Assembly: GCF_014396385.1 (NCBI RefSeq) | Contig: NZ_CP060716.1 | Coordinates: 62,001 to 126,000, forward strand | DNA from: Leucobacter denitrificans | GTDB taxonomy: Bacteria; Actinomycetota; Actinomycetes; Actinomycetales; Microbacteriaceae | Length of the DNA: 64,000 nucleotides | Direction: 5' to 3' | Part shown: positions 1 to 11,000 of the stretch, piece after piece | Position numbering within the stretch: position 1 is the first letter of the stretch | Layout of the letters: every line of letters begins with the position of its first letter | The notes under the pieces: generated by a model | Seen by the model: only the letters and a program-made list of their open reading frames with translations | What the model was told of the DNA's origin: nothing | The model's database searches: none | Made by a program: the position numbers and the translations under genes

Positions 1-614
1 CACCAGGCATTCTGCCGTTCCTTGGCCTCACCGCCTACCTGCAACTCGAGCTCTATGAAGCGGCGACCAGGGGAGTCTCGGGCGCAGCAACCCTCGAGGC
101 CAAGGAGACCCTGGCCCGAGTCGCTGGCGAAACGCTCGCGAAGCACCAGAAGTTTGCCGACGAGATTCGCAGGCGCGGCCACGAACCGCACACCATCATG
201 CGGCCCTACACGAAGGTCATCGACGATTATGTCGAGCGGATCGACGCTGACGACTGGCACCAGCACGTGCTCTCGCTCTACCTTGTCGGCGGATTGTTTG
301 ACGGGTTCTTCGCGAGTCTCGCTGAGGGACTCAAAGATTCGTATCGCACTGAGGGAATATCGATCCTCGGCGGTGGTGAGGGGCGAGAAGCGCTTCGTGG
401 TTTGCTCGCACAGGCGCTTGAGGAAGACCGGAAGCTGTCGCACTGGCTCGCAGTCTGGGGGCGGCGTCTCGTCGGAGACACGCTTCTAGTGTCACGCGCG
501 GTGCTCGCGCTGAGTGAGAAGCGTGAGTTCGTCGAGAGCGAGGTCGAGCCAGTGTTCACCGAGCTCATCGCCGATCACATTCGTCGTATGGACGGGCTTG
601 GCCTCACCGCATAG
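1..614 (+). CDS. Ferritin-like fold protein (MiaE_2-type), 5' end outside the window
   Basis: The reading frame is open from base 3 to the stop at 614, so the last 203 residues are present and the N-terminus lies to the left. The product is mostly helical. An ELYEAA helix, then a helix carrying KHQKF, then an RRRGHEP turn resemble the ferritin-like proteins of actinobacteria related to the tRNA hydroxylase MiaE (Pfam MiaE_2). The family may carry a di-metal site, but its substrate is not established. The gene sits next to rlmC and near DUF3107, a grouping also known from Mycobacterium. The family assignment is from overall pattern, not a search. Confidence 0.72.
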   Translation, partial: PGILPFLGLTAYLQLELYEAATRGVSGAATLEAKETLARVAGETLAKHQKFADEIRRRGHEPHTIMRPYTKVIDDYVERIDADDWHQHVLSLYLVGGLFDGFFASLAEGLKDSYRTEGISILGGGEGREALRGLLAQALEEDRKLSHWLAVWGRRLVGDTLLVSRAVLALSEKREFVESEVEPVFTELIADHIRRMDGLGLTA

Positions 615-623
615 GCGGCGCTC

Positions 624-1814
624 GTGAATACGTCGATCGACCTGAGCCCACCTCACTGCGACTATTTCGCTGCGGGAGTGTGCCGCTCATGCACCTTCAT
701 TGAGACGCCAATCTCGGCGCAACTCGAGGAGAAGCAAGCCCGCTGCACTGAGTTTCTGCCGGGCATACCGAGCGAGGCCTGGCTTCCGCCAGTAGGTGGG
801 GGTGTGAGAGCGTTTCGAAACCGTGCGAAACTCGCTGTAGGTGGCGAGGCTGGTGACGTGACGCTCGGCATCCTCGATCGTGAATGGTCGGGGGTGGATC
901 TCAGTGAGTGCCTCATTCACGAGAATGTCATTCGCTCTGTGACTCCGACGCTCAAGGCTCTCGTAAACGATTCTGGGATTGAACCGTACCTCGTTCCAAA
1001 ACGCCGTGGCGAACTGAAGTACGTGCATGTTACAGCGAACCTCTCGAGCGAGCTGATGGTTCGATTCGTGGTGCGCACCGAACACGGGCTTGGCCTCATC
1101 AAGCGCCAACTGTCAAGGATTCGCCAGGCTCTGCCGAACGCCGTTGTGATCTCTGTCAATCTGCTGCCAGAACACAAGGCTGTGCTCGAAGGAGAGCGTG
1201 AGGTGACACTGCACGGCGAAGCACTCGCCATGCAGCTTGCCGGCGAGACGCAAAAGATCACACTGCACCTGCGCCCACAGAGCTTCTTCCAAACCAACAC
1301 GCAGGTGGCGACCGCGCTCTACAATCAAGCGTCACAGTGGGTGGATCGCATAGACCCCGCCTCGGTATTAGACCTTTACTGTGGCGTCGGGGGATTCGCG
1401 CTGTTCACTGCGAGTGGTGCAACGGGCTCCCGCAGGGTGCTCGGTGTGGAGGTAAGTGAACAGGCGATTCGATCCGCAAAGCGGAGTGCGAAAGAGGCGG
1501 GGATCCCCGCCCAGTTTTTCGCGGCGGATGCGACTGATTTCGCGGTCTCACTAGCGCGCGAAGAAATGCCCGAACTGGTCATTGTGAACCCGCCACGGCG
1601 CGGCATTGGCGAAGAACTTGCGGGGTGGATCGAGCGCTCGCCGATCCACCATGTCATCTATTCGAGCTGCAACCCGGCATCGCTCGCACGCGACCTCGAG
1701 CGCATGCCGTCGCTACATGTGAAAGAAGCACGGCTCTTCGACATGTTCCCGCATACGGGTCACTTGGAAGTTGCCGTGCTTCTCGAGCGCGTGAGTGCCG
1801 CTCAGGTTAGCTGA
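624..1814 (+). CDS. rlmC: 23S rRNA (uracil(747)-C(5))-methyltransferase
   Basis: This 396-residue SAM-dependent RNA m5U methyltransferase of the TrmA/RumA family is predicted to methylate U747 of 23S rRNA. The N-terminus has the cysteine cluster of the Fe-S site (C12, C19, C22 region, HCDYFAAGVCRSC). The SAM site VLDLYCGVGGFALF lies near residue 250. The NPPRRG motif and the nucleophile loop SSCNPASLARDL follow near the C-terminus. The short N-terminus without a TRAM domain fits RlmC rather than RlmD. It starts at GTG 9 bases after the ferritin-like gene, probably in the same transcript, and its stop overlaps the end of the opposing DUF3107 gene by 8 bases. Confidence 0.88.
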   Translation: MNTSIDLSPPHCDYFAAGVCRSCTFIETPISAQLEEKQARCTEFLPGIPSEAWLPPVGGGVRAFRNRAKLAVGGEAGDVTLGILDREWSGVDLSECLIHENVIRSVTPTLKALVNDSGIEPYLVPKRRGELKYVHVTANLSSELMVRFVVRTEHGLGLIKRQLSRIRQALPNAVVISVNLLPEHKAVLEGEREVTLHGEALAMQLAGETQKITLHLRPQSFFQTNTQVATALYNQASQWVDRIDPASVLDLYCGVGGFALFTASGATGSRRVLGVEVSEQAIRSAKRSAKEAGIPAQFFAADATDFAVSLAREEMPELVIVNPPRRGIGEELAGWIERSPIHHVIYSSCNPASLARDLERMPSLHVKEARLFDMFPHTGHLEVAVLLERVSAAQVS

Positions 1815-2022
1815 CGAAGCCCACCTTGCGCGCTGCGTCGGTGCCGATCTCAACATACGTGATTGCGGCGCGATTCACGAGGAAATGGCGACCTTTGGTG
1901 TCGGTCAGTGCCACGATTCCCTCGGCCTCGGCCTGGATCAGCTCGCGGATCTCGTCTGCCGAGGCGTCGGTCTCGAACGAAAGCTCGCGCGCCGACTGAT
2001 TGATGCCGATCCGTACTTCCAC
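1807..2022 (-). CDS. DUF3107 family small protein
   Basis: This 71-residue protein starts at GTG 2022, preceded by a strong AGGAGG site six bases upstream. The frame stays open further upstream to 2316, but that part has no recognisable sequence or binding site. The sequence (EVRIGINQSARELSFET at the start, GRHFLVNRAAITYVEIG near the end) matches the actinobacterial DUF3107 family, small single-domain proteins of unknown function. The Mycobacterium homologue (Rv3208A, TB9.4) also lies near a ferritin-like gene. It is convergent with rlmC, with an 8-base overlap of the two stops. No catalytic motif is visible. Confidence 0.85.
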   Translation of the reverse strand: MEVRIGINQSARELSFETDASADEIRELIQAEAEGIVALTDTKGRHFLVNRAAITYVEIGTDAARKVGFVS

Positions 2023-2141
2023 AATTGCCTCCTGGCTCACTGGCTTTTCTACTTCCTCGAGTGTATTCGTGACTCGCTCACACGGTGCCTGAAACCGGTG
2101 CACGTTCGCCGTCAGCGCATCACCGGGCCGGTCAGGTGCTG

Positions 2142-4807
2142 CTATTCGGTGGGGCGCAAGATCAGCGTGTCTGTCGTGGCAGCATCCACCGCTTCCGGCG
2201 TGTACACCCAGGCGTACTGTGCACCCAGCGCCCAACCTTCGGTCTGATCGGTGTAGTGCTTGTGGAACGCGTGACCGCTCTGGCCCGTCAGGTTCTGCCA
2301 GGTCGAGGCGTCCCAATCCGACACGTCAATCACCATGCGCATCGAGGGCACCGTAACGGTCTCGTAGCCCTGCCCGAGTTCCCAACCTGTCGCGTTCACC
2401 ACCCCTGATCCACCCGATGCCTCATACGGGCCACGGTTGAAGAGTGCCTCGATAAGGGCGATGCCGCTCTCGCCGAACGTTCCGTGAGTGAGCGAGAGTG
2501 CGTGTAGCTCTCCCCAGTTCCAATTCGCCAGGTTTTCGCCTTGCAGTTCTTGAATTTCTGCGAGCGCCTGATTCGCGGCGACCTCAAGCAATTCTTGCTG
2601 CGACGCCGAGTTTCCTTCAGTCCACCATCCAGACTGTGGATCGGCGAGCAGTAGTTCGAATACGCGCGCAAATCGCGACTGGTCGTCTCTTGGAATATCG
2701 CCTCCGTGCCCCGCAACTAGCTCGGCGGTTACGTGCTCCCAGAGCACATTTGCAAAGGCTGCGGCGGCGGAATCTAAATCGTTCTGGCCATCCCAATCGG
2801 CGAGAAGATCGAGTGCCGATTGAAGCGCATCATCGTCTGTGCTGAAACTTGAGTACGCGCGCTTGAGTGTGTCTGCGGCGGGCATCTCGTTGTCCATTTG
2901 GATCTCGGCCAGGTCGCTTGCTGCGATGGGACCCTCTGCGATCCGCTCTTCGATAAGCTCGGCAATACGTGCCGCGCGGTACCCGTAATCCCAGTCTCGG
3001 CTGAGGAAATGTGGGTAATCATCGTTCACAATCGCGTTGTTTGCCGTGACGATGTAGCCAGATCGTGGGTTGTAGATCCAGGGTTGTTCCTCGAACGGAA
3101 CGAAGCCCTGCCAGTCAAAGCTGCTGTCCCAACCAGGCGTCGGCAGGAAGCCCTGCTGCCCATCTGCGCGAATGGGGAGTCTGCCGGGAGCCTGATATCC
3201 AATGTTTCCTGATGTATCAGCGTAGATAAGATTTTGCGCTGGCACATCAAAGAGGCTCGCTGCAGTGCGGAAGTCAGTGAAGTTTTCTGCGATATTCAGT
3301 GCGAATATCGCCTTCGCTGTGCTTCCTGCGTCGAGCGCAGTCCAGCGCAGAGCAACCGCCGCCTCAGCCTGGTCTGACTCCTGGGGAGTGCCGCTGCATC
3401 GAGAGCGATGATCGTGCCGTCTGCCTCTTCTGTGAATGGCGAGGCCGCGATCGCGGTGAAGTCGTTTGTGAGACCAGAGACCACGGGGCCGTGGATCGTC
3501 TCGCGTACCGTGAAGACCGTGTCTTCGCCGTTGGCGACCCGAATTGTCTCCTCGCGAGTGGTCATATCTCGCCACTCACCGTCGTACCAATACCTATCGC
3601 CACTTGTTGCTTCAATAAACAGATCCGCTACGTCGGTAGTGAGGTTCGTGAAGCCCCACGCGACGTCTTGGTTATGCCCAATGACAATGCCGGGGAGGCC
3701 CGAAAAGCTGAAGCCCGCGACATCGAACGGGCACTCATCTGTGAGCTCAGCGCAGCGAAGTTGCATCTGCGTCCACACCGATGGGAGTTCGGCACCCAAA
3801 TGTGGATCATTTGCGAGCAAAGGCTCGCCAGTTGCGGTGTATTGCCCAGAGACGACCCAAGAGTTGGATCCAACACCCTCACCCTGAGCGGTAATAATGC
3901 TGTCGACTTTTTCGAGCAATTGGGTAAGTGCCACTCCTCCCATTGCGGCGACTGCGCTGTCGAGACGATCTCCGAGCGGCGCATCAGAGGCCGTTATAGA
4001 AGCATGAGCGTTGGCGGCGAGAACATTTTCGCCAGCAGGATCGTCCGCGAGGATCACCGGATGCTCGCCGAACGGATATCCAGGATACAAGTCTTCGAGC
4101 TGTTTCGAGTCGAGAAACTGAGCCTCAAGTGCGCGGGCAGTCTCATCTTCGATATTCGTGCGGAGATCCCAGGCCATAGCCTTGAGCCAAGCGACTGAGT
4201 CAGCGGGCTCCCACGGTTCGGGGGCATAGTCAGAGTTCTGAAGCCCGAGTACCGAGTATTCGAGAGAAAGTTCGGCCCCCTGGCGCTCTGCGAGATAGGC
4301 ATTTACTCCGTCTGCGTATGCCTCGTAGTAGCTGCGCGTCTCGGCATCGAGAGCCTCCACCTCTTGCTCTGCGACGCGATGCCAACCGAGCGTGCGCAGA
4401 AACACATCGGTTCCAAGCTGCGACTCTCCAAACAGCTCAGAGAGCCTTGCGCTTGTGAGATGGCGGCGGAAGTCCATTTCCCAGAAGCGGTCTTGCGCGT
4501 GCACATACCCCTGGGCGAAGAAGAGGTCGTCGGAGGTCTCGGCCGTGATGGTTGGGATGCCGTGTGAATCGCGCTGCACACTGACCTCGTCGGCGAGCCC
4601 TTCGACCGAGACCGTGCCATTCACTGTGGGGAACGAGCGCTGCACAGTCCAAACGCCGAGGCCCGCTGCAATGAGTGCGATAACGACGATGCAGACGAAT
4701 ACCCAGCCGAGAATGCGAAGCCCACGACGCCTTGGTTTTGGTTTCAACTGCCGATTTTTTGCAGTACCGGATTGCGCGATAGCTGTCGAGCTGTCGGCTT
4801 GCGTCAT
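2142..4807 (-). pseudogene. Penicillin acylase family protein, interrupted by a -1 frameshift
   Basis: Two overlapping frames together encode one Ntn-hydrolase of the penicillin/acyl-homoserine-lactone acylase family, about 888 residues. ATG 4807 is preceded by GGAGGAACA. The product has a Lys/Arg-rich N-terminus and a membrane segment near residues 33-55, then the alpha-chain (DSHGIPTITAETSDD, QGYVHAQDRFWEMDFRR). Next come GSNSWVVSG, whose Ser is the expected new N-terminal nucleophile after self-cleavage, and NDPHLG. The frame is lost at the GGGG run 3383-3386 (CCCC in the gene). One more C would join ...ALDAAALP to QESDQAEAAVALRWTALD. The rest of the beta-chain is intact to the stop at 2142. 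Either a real loss-of-function mutation or a sequencing error. The natural substrate cannot be told. Confidence 0.85.
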
Positions 4808-4897
4808 TGTTCCTCCGCTTTGAGTAGACGTGCGTGCACTGAGAATGCCCCACGAGTATGGCATGAGTGTGAGAAACCGATTGTCCGACCCTCTCAC

Positions 4898-4903
4898 TAG
4901 GCT
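4898..4903 (+). promoter_or_regulatory. Putative -10 element (TAGGCT) of a leaderless promoter for adnA
   Basis: TAGGCT ends six bases before ATG 4910 and no Shine-Dalgarno sequence is present, so transcription would begin at or next to the start codon. No clear -35 is seen. Same layout as several other genes in the window. Confidence 0.5.
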
Positions 4904-4909
4904 GAATCT

Positions 4910-7900
4910 ATGATCAGTTTCGATGCCGCCCAGTCGCGTGTCCTCGGCCTCGATGCGCGTAGGCACGCACGAATTATTGGTGCTGCGGGAACAGGTAAGA
5001 CCACCCTGCTCGTCGAAAGTTATGCGAACATACTCGAGAACTCTGGCTGGCAGCCCGCAGATCTCCTCGTTCTCGCCCCGAACCGACTTGTGGCGTCTCG
5101 AGTGCGCACACTCGTTGAGCAGCGGGTTCGACGAGTGCTCGCCGGTGTACCTGTGCGCACAGCGTCGTCGTTTGCGTTCTCCCTCCTTAATAGCTACGCC
5201 GCCCAGCTTGGTGATCCACCGCCGCGTCTGCTGACAGGTGCAGCACACGATGAAACGATCTCAGAAGTTGTCGGTGCTTACATCGATGCGCCGGGTGAGT
5301 CTCACGATTCGCAAGCTTCTCGCCTCGCGCCTGAGGTATTGCTCAGTGCACCTTTCAGAGCAGAACTTCGTGAACTCGCACGCGTGCTTGATGACTTCGA
5401 TATCGACCCGGTCGACATGCGGGTGCAGCTTGCTGAGCTGAGTGTCAGAGCACGAACTGAAATCTATACGCGGTTTCCTGATCCAGCTATCTCAGCAAGA
5501 TGGGATGAGGGGCTCGCGTTGCTCACAGAGGTTGGCGAGGTACTTGCGAAGACGAGACCTGGTGAGTTGAGTGCTAGCAGCCTGTTGCGGCGCGGGGCAG
5601 CTTTGATTCGGTCGGGCGCTGTGAGCGCACCGATGCTGGTCCTCGTAGACGACGCGCAAGAGCTCGGCGAGGGGCAGCTCGCGCTGCTCACCGCCTGTGC
5701 GATGAGAGGGAGCGCGGTTTGGGTGTTCGGCGACCCAGACACCTCAACCGGAGCTTTTCAGGGGGAGCGCACAAGCATCTTGGCAGGAGTTCACGGCGAA
5801 CTCGCACGCCGAGGTTGGGAAAACCATGCAGGTGACGACGAACAAGTCGTCGTTCTCGAAACCGTGTTTCGGCACGGGCCAACTATTCGAGGATTCGTTC
5901 GAGACCTCTCTGAGCGACTCGGAGTCTCAGGTGGTGGGGCGCAACGTGAAGCGAGCAGTTCAGTCGCTGCAGACGCTGACGCTGTGGAGTTTGCCCGTGT
6001 TGCGTCGTCAACAGAACAGTTGGGCGTCATTGCTCATCGAATGCGCGCGAGAAGGCTCGGAATCGGTGGTGGGACTCGTCAGCTCAAGTGGGATGATATG
6101 GCTGTCGTATGCCGGTCCCGCGCCGAAGCGAGTCGGGTGGCGCGCTTACTCGCTATGCATCAGGTACCGGCCGGGGTTGCGGCCGGTGGTGTTGTGCTGC
6201 GTGAACACTCAATTGTTCGTGAACTCGTTGTACTTTTACAGCACGCATTGGGCATTCGTCCGCTCGACGCGGCCGCGATACTACAGCTAGCCGGTGGTGT
6301 GATTGGCGGACTCGATGCTGTGGCTGTTCGTCGATTGCGCGGTGCAATGCTCATCGAAGAGCGGCGGGCAGCCCGGGCCGAACAGCGAGACGCGCTCTCG
6401 ATCGATGAGCTTATATACGACGGGTTCATGTTCCCCGACACGGGTCGGGTTCCCGACAGCGCTGGCGGGCGAGCGATTCGTAAGCTCGGGCAAATTGCCC
6501 GCTCTGGGGCGCGAACGCATACGAGTGGCGGAACCCCGAGAGAAGTGCTGTGGGCACTTTGGGAAGGCACGAAGCTGGCAGAACGGTGGCAGCGAGATGC
6601 GGTGTCAGGAAGACGTTCAACCGCAGACGACGCGAACCGTTCACTTGATGCGACACTCGGCCTGTTTTTCGCGCTGCAGCGCCACGAGGAGCAAAACAGC
6701 TCGCAGCCGATCGAAGATTTACTAGAAGAACTACTAGCGAGTACCGTTCCACAAGATTCGCTCGCGCAATCGAGCTTGCGAGACACCATCACAGTGACGA
6801 CTCCCCAGGGGCTTGTCGGCCGTGAGTTCGCGCTAGTGACCGTGCTCGGAGTGCAGGAGGGAGCCTGGCCGAATGTGCGCGCACATGGCTCACTACTTGG
6901 CACAGCTGCGCTTGAGCGGTGGTTGCGTGGCGGCCAGGCCCTCCCTGCATCGAGGCGAGAAACGATCCACGATGAGTTGAGACTCTTTCTGCAATCGTGC
7001 TCCCGCGCGACAGAAGAGCTATTGGTTGTTGCAGTTGCCGACGATGAGCAATACCCGAGCCCGTTCTTCGCATTCGGGGAAGCGTTCGAGACCCAAGAAC
7101 TGCCCAGCGCCCGTCTCACACTACGGGGGGTGACCGCCGAAAAACGTAGACAAGTAGTTACCAACCCAGACGGTGTCGATGCCGTCGCGTCGCTGACCGA
7201 ACTTGCGCTCGCCGCTGTTCCGGGTGCGCACCCTGACGATTGGTATGGCGTATTGCCGGCATCGAGTGACATTCCACTCTTTGCCGGAGCAAGTGGTGAC
7301 ACCGCACAGTCAATTCCCGTGAGTCCGTCTCAACTTGAGCGGGCCGAAGAGTGTGCGCTCGATTGGGTCATTGCCGCACTCGGCGGTGGATCGGGGAATG
7401 TGCAGGCGAGCCTGGGCACTCTGGTGCATCATGCACTGGAGACAGCAGAAAACACTGACGCAGAGGCACTGCTCGAAACCATCAATGCAGAATGGAAGAA
7501 ACTTCCGTTCCAGGCCGAATGGGAGTCAGAGCGTATGCAGCGGTTGGCTCAGCAGATGGCCCAGGGGCTCTCCGAGTATCTCCGCGCGTTCGAAGTGTCA
7601 GACCGTCAGCTCCTCGGGCGAGAGTCGAGATTTAGTGTGCAGATTGGGAATGCTCAATTGCGAGGTGTTGCTGACCGCATTGAGGCTCGCCCGACCCCCG
7701 AGGGTATAGAAGTGCAGGTGGTTGATCTGAAGACAGGTAAGACCGCAGTGTCAGGGCCAGCCGCAGAAGAGCACGTGCAGTTGCAGGCATATCAACTTGG
7801 CGCTTCACTCGGTGCGTTGGAAGTTGAGACACAAGGTAGCGACGAAGCACAGTTGCAGACCTCGGCGAAGCTCCTCTATGTGCATCCGGATTCGGCAAAT

Positions 7901-8095
7901 GGGAAGGGATTCGTTGAGCGAAAACAAGCCGAACTCACGCAAGAGCGGAAAGCTGCGCTAATGCAACGAGTTTCAGATGTTGCTGAAGTCATGGCGGCCA
8001 GCAACTTTACTGCGCGGATCGAGCACCACTGCTCCGATCCACACAAACCAGGCAATTGCAGGCTGCACATTATTCAGGCGGTGAGCCACGCGTGA
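4910..8095 (+). CDS. adnA: AdnA-type helicase-nuclease subunit
   Basis: This 1061-residue protein fits the AdnA subunit of the AdnAB helicase-nuclease, which unwinds and resects double-strand DNA ends in actinobacteria (mycobacterial AdnA is of similar length). The Walker A motif GAAGTGKTT lies at residues 24-32 and a Walker B-like LVLVDDAQELG near 245. A late helicase motif, TTPQGLVGREFALVTVLG, lies near 630-650. The C-terminal RecB-like nuclease has VVDLKTGK and QLQAYQLG near 940-965. Cysteines sit at ERAEECALDW and near the C-terminus (HHC, GNC). Its TGA overlaps the GTG of the next gene in GTGA, so the two subunits are translationally coupled. The start looks leaderless. Confidence 0.88.
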   Translation: MISFDAAQSRVLGLDARRHARIIGAAGTGKTTLLVESYANILENSGWQPADLLVLAPNRLVASRVRTLVEQRVRRVLAGVPVRTASSFAFSLLNSYAAQLGDPPPRLLTGAAHDETISEVVGAYIDAPGESHDSQASRLAPEVLLSAPFRAELRELARVLDDFDIDPVDMRVQLAELSVRARTEIYTRFPDPAISARWDEGLALLTEVGEVLAKTRPGELSASSLLRRGAALIRSGAVSAPMLVLVDDAQELGEGQLALLTACAMRGSAVWVFGDPDTSTGAFQGERTSILAGVHGELARRGWENHAGDDEQVVVLETVFRHGPTIRGFVRDLSERLGVSGGGAQREASSSVAADADAVEFARVASSTEQLGVIAHRMRARRLGIGGGTRQLKWDDMAVVCRSRAEASRVARLLAMHQVPAGVAAGGVVLREHSIVRELVVLLQHALGIRPLDAAAILQLAGGVIGGLDAVAVRRLRGAMLIEERRAARAEQRDALSIDELIYDGFMFPDTGRVPDSAGGRAIRKLGQIARSGARTHTSGGTPREVLWALWEGTKLAERWQRDAVSGRRSTADDANRSLDATLGLFFALQRHEEQNSSQPIEDLLEELLASTVPQDSLAQSSLRDTITVTTPQGLVGREFALVTVLGVQEGAWPNVRAHGSLLGTAALERWLRGGQALPASRRETIHDELRLFLQSCSRATEELLVVAVADDEQYPSPFFAFGEAFETQELPSARLTLRGVTAEKRRQVVTNPDGVDAVASLTELALAAVPGAHPDDWYGVLPASSDIPLFAGASGDTAQSIPVSPSQLERAEECALDWVIAALGGGSGNVQASLGTLVHHALETAENTDAEALLETINAEWKKLPFQAEWESERMQRLAQQMAQGLSEYLRAFEVSDRQLLGRESRFSVQIGNAQLRGVADRIEARPTPEGIEVQVVDLKTGKTAVSGPAAEEHVQLQAYQLGASLGALEVETQGSDEAQLQTSAKLLYVHPDSANGKGFVERKQAELTQERKAALMQRVSDVAEVMAASNFTARIEHHCSDPHKPGNCRLHIIQAVSHA

Positions 8096-11000
8096 GCCCC
8101 GTTGACACGATGAACCCGGTATTTTCAGCAGCGCGAATCGCGCAGATTCTCACTCCTCCGGGGCAGCAGCCGATCACTCCCACCGACGAACAGCGTGCCG
8201 TCATTGAGCATCCTCTCGAGGGGAGCACTCTCGTCATTGCGGGCGCCGGAAGCGGCAAGACCGAAACTATGGCGAATCGGGTGGTCTGGCTTATAGCCAA
8301 CGGAATCGTCGACCCAGAGCAAATCCTAGGGCTCACCTTTACTCGGAAGGCCGCTGGCGAGTTGCGGGAAAGAATTGTCCGCAGTCTTACCGGATTCAGT
8401 GCGAGCCTCGAGAACCTTGCAGAACTCGGAGAGCTTTCCGATGCCGAGCGCACGCGAGCCGATGCGCTTCGTACTGTGCTGGCTGACGGGCTAGATCTGC
8501 CAGAGGTGAGTACCTATAACTCCTTTGCTGCTGGTGTGCTCCAGGAATTCGGTGTGGCAGCTGGCCTTGCTCCGGGCGCGGTCGTGATCGATGAAGCCAT
8601 GGCGTGGCGTGTCGCGCGCGAAACGCTGTACTCATGCAAAGACCCTGACCTCGTGACGAGCGACCTCAGTGCGTCAACACTCATCAGACACATGATCGAG
8701 ATGGATCGAATGGTCGCCGACCATCTCACGAGTTTCGATCGCGTAGATCAGGTCGTAGAGGAGTTCCGTGGTGTGCTGCGGCTGCCATACAACGAGAAAG
8801 AAAAGCCTGATGCGCCGAGCGGCAAAGTGTATGCGCCCGTGCGTGATGCGGTGCAAGCGCTCGCCGAAACTCCTCTCATCACAAGGCTTGCCCGCCTCTA
8901 CTCGGCCGAGAAGCAACGCCGAGGACTGATCGACTTCTCCGATCAACTCTCGCTCGCGACACAAACGCTGTCTGCTGCCCCTGAATCGCGCAGGGTACTG
9001 CGGTCTAGGTATCGAGCAGTGTTGCTTGATGAAGTGCAAGACACTTCGGTGGGGCAGACGAGACTCCTCTCAAGCATTTTTGGGGGATGCCTGTGATGGC
9101 GGTGGGCGATCCGCACCAATCGATCTACGCCTGGCGTGGTGCGTCCGCCGAAGGACTTCTCTCGTTCCACTCAGATTTTCAGGGAAGATCCGAAGAGCGA
9201 GATTCATCAGCCGGGGCTACAACCTTGACGCTGTCGGTGAGCTGGCGAAACCCTGTCAAGGTGCTTCAAGCCGCAAACATTATTTCTGGAGATCTTCGCG
9301 CTCACGCGAAGATTCCGGTACCCAAACTACAGCCGAGGCCTAACGCAACGGACGGCCGGGTCGACTGCGTCTTTCCAGAGACCGTGCACGAAGAGCGAAC
9401 TCAACTTGCTCAGTGGATGGCAGAGGCGAGAGAAACGTTTCAACGAGGGGGCGCCGATCCGCTACCTACTGCGGCCGTGATTTTGCGCAGCCGCAGCGCC
9501 ATGCCCGCAATTTCTGCCGCGCTGACCGAGGCAGGAGTCCCGAATCGTATCGTCGGGCTTGGCGGGCTTCTGAGCACTCCAGAGGTCACCGATGTCGTAA
9601 GTGTGCTTCGTTGCTTATGGTATGCCGACGCTGGAAGCGACCTTATTCGCATACTTGCTGGGCCAAGATTCCGAGTTGGAGTTGCCGATCTAGCGGGTCT
9701 GCGCGATGCTGCGAGATGGTTCTCACAGCGTGACGTGTCTCAGCAGCGGCTTCAGGATGAAGATCGAGAGGCCGATAGCGTGCTCCCGGACCCAGACCGG
9801 CAGTTCACGCTTATTGATGCACTCGATGCGATTGCCAGCATGAGTGACCTGGGGCACCGGGCTCTCGCAAGCATCAGCATGACTGGTAGACAGCGCCTGC
9901 AGCAAGCGGGCTTGATGCTGCGGTCGCTTCGCAGAGGAGTAGGGGGCGATATCTCGGAGCTCATCGGAAGTGTTGTCTTCGCTCTGCGGCTCGATATCGA
10001 ACTTGAAGCCAATGAGACGAAGTTTGAGCAGGGTAGCGGCTCTGCTCTTGCAAATATTGAGGCATTCACTGACCTGGCCGAGGGATTTCTCGCTATCGAC
10101 ACGGTCGGCACACTCGCCGCGCTACTTGAGTGGATCGAGCGCGCAGCAGAAGATGATGACGCGCCGGAACACGTTCCCGCTCCGCTCCCCGGTACTGTGC
10201 AGCTCATCACCGCTCACGGAGCCAAAGGCCTGCAATGGGACCTGGTGGCGGTTCCACGGTTAGTGAACGATGAGTTTCCCGGAAAACCGCGCAGCGGCAA
10301 GGGCTGGCTCACCACAGGCGCACTGCCTGATGAACTCCGAGGAGATCGGAATGCGCGCCCTCAGCTGAATTGGTGCATCGCAACCACGCAGAAGGAGCTG
10401 CGTGACCGGATAGCCGAGTACCGCGGAGCCCTGCAGGAACGACATGCAGACGAAGAACGGCGACTTGCATACGTAGCGGTGACACGCTCAGCGGGCTGGC
10501 TATTTCTCAGCGGATCGTTTTGGGGAGGTCAGAAGCGGCCACGCAATCCTTCGATATATCTCACCGAACTTACTGAAGGCGAGTCGCCAGTTATTCCCGA
10601 GTTGCCGCTGGCCAGCATGTATGAAGAGGACCCGAGCGAAACGCTCGAACTTACTGCCAACTGGCCACTCGATCCACTGGGCCGACGAAGTGATGCCGTG
10701 TTACGTGCGGCAAAAGTAATACGCGAAGAAATCGAGCGGAGCAGCCAGGTCAACAAACCGGGCGGTTCGCACACTGACCAGGTTGTGGAACTACTGCTCG
10801 CTGAACGGAACGCTCAAATTGAAGGCGACGGGAGCCGCGCGTTGCAGTCGAAACTGCCAGAGCGCGTGACGGCTTCCACCTTCCATGAGTTTGTCGAGGA
10901 CCCAGTTCAAGCCGAGCTGCGCAGACTCAGACCAATTCCGCAGCGCCCGTATCGCCGCACTCGGGTCGGAAACCAGTTTCATGAGTGGGTGGAGCGCCGG

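Noticed and set aside
3299..4198. A 299-codon open frame opposite the penicillin-acylase-like gene
   Set aside because: The minus-strand frame has clear family motifs here; the plus frame has none.
6160..7302. A 380-codon open frame opposite adnA
   Set aside because: Ser/Ala/Arg composition, no start site, no recognisable motifs; adnA motifs run through the same bases.
9076..9100. Programmed -1 frameshift in adnB
   Set aside because: No heptamer of the X XXY YYZ kind fits the zero frame, no obvious stimulating structure, and AdnB is a single chain in known cases. A homopolymer indel is simpler.
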